Of a stretch of DNA of 21,505 nucleotides, positions 15,301 through 21,505 are shown piece after piece (position 1 is the first letter of the stretch; every line of letters begins with the position of its first letter). Both the position numbers and the translations under genes were made by a program. The notes beneath the pieces were generated by a model that was not told where the DNA came from, searched no databases, and saw nothing but the letters and a program-made list of their open reading frames with translations. Origin of the DNA: Prosthecobacter debontii (GTDB lineage Bacteria; Verrucomicrobiota; Verrucomicrobiia; Verrucomicrobiales; Akkermansiaceae); the NCBI GenBank assembly GCA_945883455.1, contig CAMCXJ010000012.1:1-21505 (forward strand), read 5' to 3'.

Positions 15301-15420
15301 GAAGCCTATCCCAAGCGCGACGCGGGCGGTCGGATACTCATAGATGTCCCGCTGGAAGTCGTGCTCTACGATCTCACCCTGAAGCAGTCCAAAGAGGTTT
15401 ACGAGAGGGACGCGCGGTGA
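15301..15420 (+). pseudogene. 3' remnant of an unrecognised plus-strand gene
   Basis: A frame of 39 codons ending in TGA at 15420 shows the GC-rich third positions typical of real genes here. It reads as a plausible C-terminal tail (RILIDVPLEVVLYDLTLKQS followed by KEVYERDAR). There is no start codon, and similarity to a coherent protein seems to begin near 15301, just after the pyrE hairpin. The frame is also in phase with pyrE past its TAG stop, with 14 codons between, but those codons look non-coding, so I regard this as a separate truncated gene. I do not recognise the family. Its stop faces the stop of the BamE-like remnant 6 bases away, as at a normal tail-to-tail gene junction. Confidence 0.55.
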
Positions 15421-15426
15421 GTTCCC

Positions 15427-15837
15427 TCACCAGCCGAACACGAGCGGCGGCACGACGATGCGCACGTTGCCCGACCCTTTATTTTCCTCTTCCTGGAGCG
15501 CGGTCACCAGGCCGTCCTCGAACTCCACCACGGTCTTGCCTGTTTCCTCGCGGGTCACATGGGAAAGCTACCGGAACGCCCGCCCCGTGAGCGGGTTGAT
15601 GCGTGTGACGTAGTGCTTTACCTCGTCGTAAACGATGTATTCCCAACTCCCCGCCTCACCTTTCGCCGTCCGGCGCACGGAAGTCTTGGTGGGTTTGCCG
15701 CGTGATTTCTCCACCTCGCCAAGGGTCATACCGATGGCCACGCCCTCCTCCGCGATGATCCCGTTCACGGCCATCTGTCGCTCGTAAAGCTGCTTGAGCT
15801 TTGCCACGAAGTCCTCCTGCGGGTGGCTGAAAGCGGT
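15427..15837 (-). pseudogene. BamE/SmpA-like small protein, degraded (truncated 5' end, in-frame amber)
   Basis: Reading from about 15837 on the minus strand, the frame encodes EDFVAKLKQLYERQ and then GMTLGEVEKSRGKPTKTS, a segment like the GMT..V...LG.P core of BamE/SmpA-type outer-membrane assembly lipoproteins. A stretch ending GSWEYIVYDE and NPLTGRAFR follows. A TAG stop lies at 15570-15568. Directly after it the same frame continues with strong coding character (LSHVTREETGKTVVEFEDGL, then NVRIVVPPLVFGW) to a TGA at 15429-15427. The gene thus appears interrupted by a nonsense mutation. Upstream of about 15837 the frame runs into AAAATGGGG repeats instead of a signal peptide, so the 5' end is also lost. 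An open frame from 15930 to 15568 exists, but its N-terminus is translated repeat DNA. BamE likeness is moderate. Confidence 0.65.
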
Positions 15838-15912
15838 AAAATGGGGGTCAGGTAAAATGGGGTCATAAAATGGGGAGTGTGCAAATCTTGACAGAAAGGA
15901 AAATGGGGTCAG
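15838..15912. repeat. Cluster of four AAAATGGGG(GTCA) repeats
   Basis: AAAATGGGG occurs four times in 75 bases, starting near 15838, 15854, 15867 and 15900. Three copies continue into GTCA. From memory, AAATGGGGTCAG-type repeats often accompany REP-associated tyrosine (Y1, IS200-like) transposases. No transposase gene is present here, so this would be a non-autonomous copy or a scar. It coincides with the point where the BamE-like gene loses its 5' end. Confidence 0.65.
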
Positions 15913-16237
15913 ATGCGGCGTTGAAATCAAGAAGAGGGATTAGACCGTCTGCCAAAAGTCCGCGCGGAAAAGGTGACAACCAAGTAGCGTGCCCGCAGGC
16001 TCTGGACTGCTGTGATTCTTGATTCACAGCTCTCAAGGGCGGCTTTGTTTGGCGGGACGACGGGTTGCTGCCGGGTTACTTCGTTTTTCCATGACTCACT
16101 GCATCCCCAGCTTTCGGGTCGTTCCTGCCGGGACTTAGGAGGTTTGCAGAGTTTGACATTCTCCCTCGCTTGGTCGCCTCAACCGGGGGGGGATTAAGGG
16201 GCGACCGAAGATCGCCTACACGCTCCCTCCCCGCTCC
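15913..16237. repeat. Intergenic stretch with palindromic, dispersed-repeat-like sequence
   Basis: I see no gene in these 325 bases. GCTGTGA (16009-16015) and TCACAGC (16024-16030) form a 7-base-pair stem with an 8-base loop. It is framed by CCCGC (15992-15996) and GCGGG (16053-16057), so the region may fold as one larger element. A run of C-C-GGGGGGGG character lies near 16185-16195, and a small GGCGA/TCGCC hairpin (16200-16216) lies close to the nadE stop without a T-tract. The style is that of an interspersed repeat. Confirming this needs other copies in the genome. Confidence 0.4.
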
Positions 16238-17866
16238 CTACAAGAACCTCTGCACAGTCGGCATGCGGCGTCCCATTCCGAAGGCCTTGGAGGTGACGCG
16301 GAGGCCGGGGGCGGCTTGCTGGCGTTTCCACTCGTTCAGATCCACGCGGCGCTGGATCCAGCGGACCATGGTTTCATCGAAGCCGCGCGCGGTGATTTCC
16401 TCCGCACCCAAGTGTTGCTCGACGTAAAGCTCAAGGATCGCGTCGAGGACATCGTATTCCGGGAGGGTGTCCTGGTCTTTCTGGTCAGGGCGCAGCTCGG
16501 CGCTGGGGGGCTTGGTGATCGTGTTCCAAGGGATGCGCTCGGTGTGGCGGTTCACCCATTTCGAGACCTCGAAGACCTTAGTTTTCGGCAAGTCGGAGAT
16601 GACGGCGAGGCCGCCGCACATGTCACCGTAGATCGTGCAGTAGCCGACGGCGAGCTCGCTCTTGTTGCCGGTGGTGAGGAGCAGGTGGTTGTCCTTGTTG
16701 GAAAGGGCCATGAGGAAAAGCCCGCGCAGGCGCGCCTGCATATTCTCCTCGGTAACGTCCTCGCCTTTGCGCTCAAATACGGGGGACATCGCGCGTTTCA
16801 CGGAGGCGAAGGCATCCGATATGGAAACCTCGTCGCAGCGGATGCCGAGGTTTTCCGCGAGGGCGAAGGAATCCTCCACGCTGCCGCGCGAGCTGTAAGG
16901 GCTGGGCATGGTCAGGCCGCGCACGTTCTCCGGACCGAGCGCATCGGCGGCGATGACGGCGGTGAGAGCGGAATCAATGCCGCCGCTGAGGCCGAGGCAG
17001 ACGGTGGAGAAACCGCACTTGTGGATGTAGTCGCGCAGGCCAAGCACCAGGGCGCCGTAAAGCTGCTCCGCGTCGCAGGTGTGGAGGTTTTCTATTTCCC
17101 CGAAGGCGAAGGCATCGACCACACGGCACTCATCCGCAAAGCCGCCGAGCTGCGCGGTGACATTGCCCGCGGCATCGACAACCATCGAGTGGCCGTCGAA
17201 AACGAGCTGGTCGTTGCCGCCGATGGAGTTGCAATACACCACAGGAACGTTGGCCTCGCGGGCGACATCACCGAGCATTTCCCGGCGGCCCTGCGGCTTC
17301 CCAAGATGAAAGGGCGAGGCGCTGAGGTTGATCAACAGGTCGATGCCTTGGGCGGAAAGCTCGGCGACGGGATCGCGGTCGTAGAAGGGACGCTGGAGGT
17401 AATCCTCGGTCCAGATATCCTCGCAGATCGTGATGCCGATGCGTTTCCCTTTCCACACGAACGCCTCCGCGGACTCGCCTGGCTCGAAATAGCGGCGCTC
17501 GTCGAAGACATCGTAGGTGGGAAGGAGGGTTTTCCAGAACCTCGCCTTCACCGCGCCCGCCTCCAGCCATGCGGCGGCGTTGCGGAAGGGTTTCCCCACG
17601 ACGCCCTCGTGGAAATCGACGTAACCCACGATCAGCGGCACCGCCTTCACCTCATCGGCAAGGTAATCGAGCGCCTGCAGGCATTTGGGGACGAACTGGG
17701 ACTTGAAAACGAGATCGCGCGGCGGGTAACCGACGAGGCTCATCTCCGGCGTGACCACCAGCTCCGCGCCCTTTTCCAGGCACTCCCGGTAAGCCGCGAG
17801 GATGCGTTTTGCGTTTCCCGGGAAATCCCCGACCACCGCGTTGATCTGTGCAATGCCGATTCTCAT
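16238..17866 (-). CDS. nadE: Glutamine-dependent NAD+ synthetase
   Basis: The 542-residue two-domain enzyme carries out the last step of NAD synthesis, amidating nicotinate adenine dinucleotide with ammonia from glutamine. The N-terminal nitrilase-like glutaminase has the triad E41 (TPEMSLVGYPP), K112 (KTLLPTYDVFDERRYF) and C148 (ITICEDIW). The C-terminal synthetase has the pyrophosphatase P-loop SGGIDS at 294-299, then the TTGNKSELAVGYCTIYGD and KPPSAELRPDQKDQD substrate segments. The ATG at 17866 gives the normal MRIGIAQIN start. A GTG at 17908 would add 14 unrelated residues. nadC, from the same pathway, lies 12 kb away on the same strand. Confidence 0.96.
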   Translation of the reverse strand: MRIGIAQINAVVGDFPGNAKRILAAYRECLEKGAELVVTPEMSLVGYPPRDLVFKSQFVPKCLQALDYLADEVKAVPLIVGYVDFHEGVVGKPFRNAAAWLEAGAVKARFWKTLLPTYDVFDERRYFEPGESAEAFVWKGKRIGITICEDIWTEDYLQRPFYDRDPVAELSAQGIDLLINLSASPFHLGKPQGRREMLGDVAREANVPVVYCNSIGGNDQLVFDGHSMVVDAAGNVTAQLGGFADECRVVDAFAFGEIENLHTCDAEQLYGALVLGLRDYIHKCGFSTVCLGLSGGIDSALTAVIAADALGPENVRGLTMPSPYSSRGSVEDSFALAENLGIRCDEVSISDAFASVKRAMSPVFERKGEDVTEENMQARLRGLFLMALSNKDNHLLLTTGNKSELAVGYCTIYGDMCGGLAVISDLPKTKVFEVSKWVNRHTERIPWNTITKPPSAELRPDQKDQDTLPEYDVLDAILELYVEQHLGAEEITARGFDETMVRWIQRRVDLNEWKRQQAAPGLRVTSKAFGMGRRMPTVQRFL

Positions 17867-18001
17867 GTTCGCGCCGGAAGCAAACCACCGGGCGCCGTGC
17901 TGCGCCACACCAAATCGGAGTTAAGATCGAGATGCGAAATCAAGACAGCTCGAACGGCCTTGTTCCTCAACCTCTGGCACATTAGAAACCAACCACCCGC
18001 T

Positions 18002-19660
18002 ATGCGATATCTGCTTCTCCCGCTCGCCGTTTTCTTTCTCTGCCAGTGCGGCGCGCCCCAGCCGCCGGTCTGCCGCACCCTGCCCTTTGGCTCGCGCGGC
18101 GCGGTGGAGCCGGTGATGGAGACGGCGAGGCGCAACTGGGATATCCTCGCCGATCCGCGTAAAAAGGAGCAGTGGCCGGCGGCTGAGACAGAGTATAACC
18201 GCGCCGTCGCCATCCTCTTCGACAAGCTCCGCTGCGAAAATGGCGACGGCTGGTCAGCGCGGGCTGCGGCAATAGGCACAGCGATCTCCACGCCGGACAA
18301 GCTCCACGAGGATCCGAATGATCAGGACGCCGTGTTTCCCGCGACGGAAGTAAGGATCCGTTCGAGCGCAAAACACAGAGTCAGCCAGGGTGTCGGCATC
18401 CCCGCGGTGGGCTGGACCGCGACCTCGCCGGTGGGCGTTCCTCGGCCAAAATTTCACCCACCCAATGGCCAAGTTCGGAGCCTGACGGTAACGCTCGATT
18501 TCTCAAACAAGACACCTCAATGGCGCTTTGCGAAACGCTGGGTGACGGAGAAATTAGCGATCGGGAAACACGGTCACCAACTCGCGGCGGACTGGTCTGC
18601 ACCGATCGATTTTTTCTGGGATATGTGCGAACTCGACGACCTCCGTATCCAAAACGTTCTTCTCCCCGAGCGTTTCACCGAGGAAACGGGCCTCTATTTC
18701 CTCCAGCCCTACGATCCCAAGAAAATCCCCATCGTCATGGTGCATGGTCTTGTTTCTAGCCCGGACGCATACCGGGATATACTCAACGACCTCTCCCCCG
18801 AACCATGGTTCCGCGAGCACTATCAAGTCTGGCTTTACAACTACCCCACCGGCACGCCCTGGCTCTACAACTCCATGCGTTTCCGCCAGATCATGAACGA
18901 GGCGGGGGATTACGTGCGCGCGCGTGGCGATGATCACACACTCCGCAAAATGGTGATTCTCTCACACTCGATGGGCGGTCTGCTCACCCGCGCGGCGGTC
19001 ACCGATCCCAGCACGAAGTTTTACGACTCCCATTTTGAAAAACCCTTCGATCAGCTCGAACCCACGCTGAAACCGGAAGCCCGTGAGCTAATCCGCGAAG
19101 GCTTGTTTTACAAACCGCTGACCGACCCCAAGCGCATCGTCTTCATGGCCGTCCCGCACCGGGGGAGCCCGATGGCCAGCTTTCGCGGCGCCGCTTTCAT
19201 TTCAAACCTCATCCGCCTACCAAAAACACTGACTATCGACCTGCTCGACGCCACCGCCAAAAGCCTAACCGACTCGCTTGAAGGCAAGGTTGCGTTGCGA
19301 AAAGTCCACCCTCCCACCTCGCTCAGCAGCTTGTCGCCGTCGAGCAGCGAATTCCGGGGATTGAACCAGCTTCCGCTGCCCGAAGGCATCGCTTTCCACT
19401 CGATCATCGGCGACAAAGGACAGGGCGACACACCCAAAAGTAGCGATGGCGTCGTGCCCTATTGGTCGTCCCACATCGGGCCTGTGGAGTCGGAACTCAT
19501 CATCCCCGCGAACCATGCCGTGCCGAACCATCCAGAGGCCACCTCCGAGGTCCGGCGCATCCTTTTTCTGCACCTGGAGAAAGAAGGCATTCTGCGTCCC
19601 AGTGAAAAAAGCGAACCAAGGGTAGCAAGAAAAGCCTACGAACTGGGCAAAAACGAATAA
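18002..19660 (+). CDS. Putative lipoprotein alpha/beta hydrolase (lipase-like)
   Basis: The true start is the ATG at 18002, 135 bases from the divergent nadE. The frame stays open far upstream, but that part is only nadE read antisense. The 552-residue product begins with a short hydrophobic signal (MRYLLLPLAVFFLCQC), with C16 a plausible though non-ideal lipidation cysteine. A region of no recognised fold extends to about 235. The alpha/beta hydrolase domain follows: oxyanion-loop IVMVHGL (244-250), nucleophile S323 in SHSMGG, and candidate acid and base D482 (SSDGVVPYWS) and H505 (IPANHAVPNHPEA). The PHRGSP motif at 385-390 also fits lipase-like esterases. The substrate is unknown. The 3' end overlaps convergent glgA by 25 bases. 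Confidence 0.85.
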   Translation: MRYLLLPLAVFFLCQCGAPQPPVCRTLPFGSRGAVEPVMETARRNWDILADPRKKEQWPAAETEYNRAVAILFDKLRCENGDGWSARAAAIGTAISTPDKLHEDPNDQDAVFPATEVRIRSSAKHRVSQGVGIPAVGWTATSPVGVPRPKFHPPNGQVRSLTVTLDFSNKTPQWRFAKRWVTEKLAIGKHGHQLAADWSAPIDFFWDMCELDDLRIQNVLLPERFTEETGLYFLQPYDPKKIPIVMVHGLVSSPDAYRDILNDLSPEPWFREHYQVWLYNYPTGTPWLYNSMRFRQIMNEAGDYVRARGDDHTLRKMVILSHSMGGLLTRAAVTDPSTKFYDSHFEKPFDQLEPTLKPEARELIREGLFYKPLTDPKRIVFMAVPHRGSPMASFRGAAFISNLIRLPKTLTIDLLDATAKSLTDSLEGKVALRKVHPPTSLSSLSPSSSEFRGLNQLPLPEGIAFHSIIGDKGQGDTPKSSDGVVPYWSSHIGPVESELIIPANHAVPNHPEATSEVRRILFLHLEKEGILRPSEKSEPRVARKAYELGKNE

Positions 19661-21216
19661 TCCGGCACCCTGAATCCACTGCTTTTCTCACCCGCCTCCT
19701 TCTCCACTAGCGGACGCGCAAGCATCTGCTCGTAGATTTCAATGTAGCGGCGAGCGACCTCCTGATGGCTGAATTCCTTCGCGCTTTCCTTCATCACCCG
19801 GCGAATCTGTGGATCCTTCGTCTCGGGCGGCAGGGCGTGGAAATCCATCGCGCGGTCGATACCCCATCGCAGCGCACCCGGGTCATAGTTGTCAAAGCGG
19901 AAGCCATTGCCGGTTGCTTTGTCGATATCCATCGGGCGGATGGTATCGTAAAGCCCACCTGTGCCATGGACCACGGGGAGCGTGCCATAGAGCGGAGCTG
20001 TCATCTGAGGCAGACCGCACGGCTCGAACAGCGAGGGCATCAGCATGAAATCCGAACCCGCGTAACCGAGCCGTGAGAGGCGCTCGTCAAAATCCACGAT
20101 GGCCACCCTTCTCGACAATCCGGAGTCCTCGATGATTTTCTTGAAATGGACTTCGTGCGGGCCATTCGCAACGACGGCAAACTGGATACCGCGATCCCAG
20201 TAGTCCGAAACCGTTTGCACCAAGATATCGGTGACAAGCTGCGGCCCCTTTTGCACGGGATCGAGGCGCGAGGGCCAGAAAAACAGCGGGCCGTCGGGAT
20301 TATCCTCAAGTCCCATCTCACGCTGAAATGCCTCCTTATTGGCGCGTTTACCTTCACGGAAATCCTTCGCACCGAAGGTTCGCACAAGCGCGTCGTCAGT
20401 CACGGGATTGTAGGAGACATCCGGCGCGTTGAGGATGCCGGAGGCGCAACCCGCATGGTATTTATTGCGGATCTGCTCGCGCACCGACATCGGCACCACG
20501 GAATGCCAGCCCTCCACGATTTCCCACAGGAAACGCGGGCTGACGGTGTTGATAAAATGGGAGGCGAAAATCCCGGAGGTGAGAAGATCCACCAACACGT
20601 TCGAGCGGGCGTTGAAATAATTACCGGGATTTTGCGTGAAATAGAGGTTCATCCAGAACTCCGCCGCATCGATGCCCGTTTCCTCCGCCTGCTGGAGCAT
20701 GACCTGGCGGGTGTGGATGTTATGGACAGTGAAAAGGCTCTTGATGCCGCGGCGCTTCGCCATCGCCGGGATCAGCGCGGTCATCCAGTCGTTGCAGTGG
20801 ATCAGATCGGGGCGCGCCTTGGGGACGATGTGGTTGATGACCTCCCGCTGGAACACCATCGCGATGCGCATCGCCTCGTCGGACTGGTTGCTGTAAACCC
20901 GCTCACGGTAATAAAAGATGCGGTCTTCCGCGAGATGGATGTGCGCTTCGGGAAGTACCTCGTGGTATTTTTTTAGCTCCTTCTCGTGGAGGTTGAAAAC
21001 ATCACCTTGGAAGAGCTTGCGGTAGTTGGGCATGGCGACGTGAACGTCCGCTCCGAGATTGAAAAGCGCGGATACCAGCGAGGCCGATACATCCGCAAGC
21101 CCGCCAGCCTTCGCCGACATTCGCTGCGCGAAGTTTCCCATGCCTGCGGGCAGATAGGTGATCTCCGGGGTGACGATCAGGATCCGCGGGTTGCTGGATT
21201 TTAGCTTGCTTGGCAT
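19636..21216 (-). CDS. glgA: Glycogen/starch synthase, GT5 family
   Basis: The 526-residue glycosyltransferase is expected to extend alpha-1,4-glucan from ADP-glucose. GT5 features are KAGGLADV at 36-43 (the sugar-nucleotide-binding lysine), IHCNDWMTAL (139-148), TVHNIH (163-168), SRLDPVQKGPQL (316-327), PSLFEPCGLPQM (394-405) and HGTGGLYDT (417-425). The lysine motif comes about 20 residues later than usual because of an extra YLPAGMGNFAQRMS stretch between the first strand and KAGGL. The protein is otherwise of normal length for the family, with a divergent C-terminus. The start is ATG at 21216. Whether glycogen is its only product cannot be told from this sequence. Confidence 0.9.
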   Translation of the reverse strand: MPSKLKSSNPRILIVTPEITYLPAGMGNFAQRMSAKAGGLADVSASLVSALFNLGADVHVAMPNYRKLFQGDVFNLHEKELKKYHEVLPEAHIHLAEDRIFYYRERVYSNQSDEAMRIAMVFQREVINHIVPKARPDLIHCNDWMTALIPAMAKRRGIKSLFTVHNIHTRQVMLQQAEETGIDAAEFWMNLYFTQNPGNYFNARSNVLVDLLTSGIFASHFINTVSPRFLWEIVEGWHSVVPMSVREQIRNKYHAGCASGILNAPDVSYNPVTDDALVRTFGAKDFREGKRANKEAFQREMGLEDNPDGPLFFWPSRLDPVQKGPQLVTDILVQTVSDYWDRGIQFAVVANGPHEVHFKKIIEDSGLSRRVAIVDFDERLSRLGYAGSDFMLMPSLFEPCGLPQMTAPLYGTLPVVHGTGGLYDTIRPMDIDKATGNGFRFDNYDPGALRWGIDRAMDFHALPPETKDPQIRRVMKESAKEFSHQEVARRYIEIYEQMLARPLVEKEAGEKSSGFRVPDYSFLPSS

Positions 21217-21286
21217 GAGAATGAGTTTTCTTTAACTGTCGAGTCGATTGTCACATATCCAGCGCTCGCCTGCCAATCATAACAAA

Positions 21287-21505
21287 TCAGAAAGTTGATA
21301 TCTTTTTATAATCCCCCGAATCCACGCAGACAGGGATCGCTTCGCAGATATCACGCCAGCCGGGGAAGTTCCATTGATTAGGAAAACCCGCGCACTGGGA
21401 GGGTTTTACGGGATGGATGCGGCAACCGCCATCCTCCAGCATGATGCATTCGTGGTTCTGCTTTTCCACGAGGGAAAGCCCCGTCCGGTTCGTCCGCAGA
21501 CGGGT
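21287..21505 (-). CDS. YkgJ-type cysteine-cluster protein, C-terminal part only
   Basis: The frame is open from the right edge to a TGA at 21289-21287, giving 72 residues of a protein whose N-terminus is outside the window. The HECIMLEDGGCRIHPVKPSQCAGFP segment, with cysteines in a C..(7)..C..(9)..C spacing and a following NFPGWRDICEAIPVC stretch, matches the C-terminal half of YkgJ-family zinc- or iron-binding proteins (UPF0153). A GTG at 21469 could be mistaken for a start, but the family pattern begins further upstream. The function is not established. The gene is 70 bases upstream of glgA on the same strand. Confidence 0.8.
   Translation of the reverse strand, partial: TRLRTNRTGLSLVEKQNHECIMLEDGGCRIHPVKPSQCAGFPNQWNFPGWRDICEAIPVCVDSGDYKKISTF

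Noticed and set aside
15256..15420. Readthrough extension of PyrE past its TAG into the following in-phase frame
   Set aside because: PyrE is already full length at 188 residues, the first 14 codons after the stop lie in a hairpin and look non-coding, and a shared phase has a one-in-three chance.
15841..15930. N-terminal extension of the BamE-like frame up to an ATG at 15930
   Set aside because: These codons are the AAAATGGGG repeats read in frame, giving a Pro/Phe/His-rich segment rather than a signal peptide.
16012..16197. Plus-strand 61-codon frame in the gene-free region before nadE
   Set aside because: It translates palindromic repeat DNA, is rich in Ser, Gly and Cys, and has no family likeness or ribosome binding site.
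16200..16216. GGCGA/TCGCC hairpin as the nadE terminator
   Set aside because: The stem is only 5 base pairs and has no T-tract on the minus strand.
16316..18001. Very long plus-strand open frame antisense to nadE, continuous with the hydrolase gene
   Set aside because: It is the complement of a well-conserved nadE, and its translation lacks any family pattern. High GC content and codon bias leave antisense frames open. The hydrolase begins at its own ATG with a signal sequence at 18002.

Overview
The window is from a high-GC bacterium, most likely a member of Verrucomicrobiota (Verrucomicrobiales-like). This rests on the mix of genes: a McsA-McsB-ClpC operon outside the Firmicutes, a membrane-anchored protein with W-[2-3 residues]-DP repeats, a DUF817 protein, and very few Shine-Dalgarno sequences. 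It is an inference from gene content and protein style, not from a marker comparison. Most of the window is chromosomal housekeeping DNA. Only about 1 kb, between pyrE and nadE, looks accessory and decayed.

Layout, left to right. Positions 1-676 hold the 5' part of a membrane-anchored W..DP repeat protein (minus strand) that runs off the left edge. A rho-independent terminator (741-770) separates it from the rplM-rpsI ribosomal protein operon (minus), which has a near-consensus promoter at 1701-1729. A DUF817 membrane protein follows on the plus strand (1818-2672). It converges on a RelE/ParE-type toxin and ribbon-helix-helix antitoxin pair (minus) with a palindromic operator. Next is a minus-strand block read nusA, infB, rbfA, nadC, birA (8825 down to 3178): transcription and translation factors followed by NAD and biotin metabolism. 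nadC and birA overlap by an ATGA, and an inverted pair of octamer repeats lies between infB and rbfA.

A second minus-strand operon (14486 down to 9052) reads ilvE, mcsA, mcsB, clpC, SH3-domain protein. The last four genes are joined by 4-base overlaps or near-overlaps. It encodes a branched-chain aminotransferase and a complete arginine-phosphorylation and Clp unfoldase module, with a small double-SH3 protein of unknown role. A terminator-like hairpin stands between this operon and nusA.

pyrE is on the plus strand at 14692-15258, with short hairpins and a heptamer tandem repeat upstream. Positions 15259-16237 contain no intact gene. They hold two converging 3' gene remnants, one being a BamE-like gene with an in-frame amber codon, then a cluster of AAAATGGGG repeats and further repeat-like palindromic sequence. 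nadE (minus) follows, with a divergent plus-strand gene for a lipoprotein alpha/beta hydrolase. The hydrolase overlaps the 3' end of a GT5 glycogen synthase (glgA, minus) by 25 bases. The right edge cuts a YkgJ-type cysteine-cluster protein.

I saw no CRISPR array, tRNA, rRNA, prophage or intact transposase. Several genes have better starts inside their longest open frame (nadC, infB, nadE, the hydrolase), and those starts are given here.
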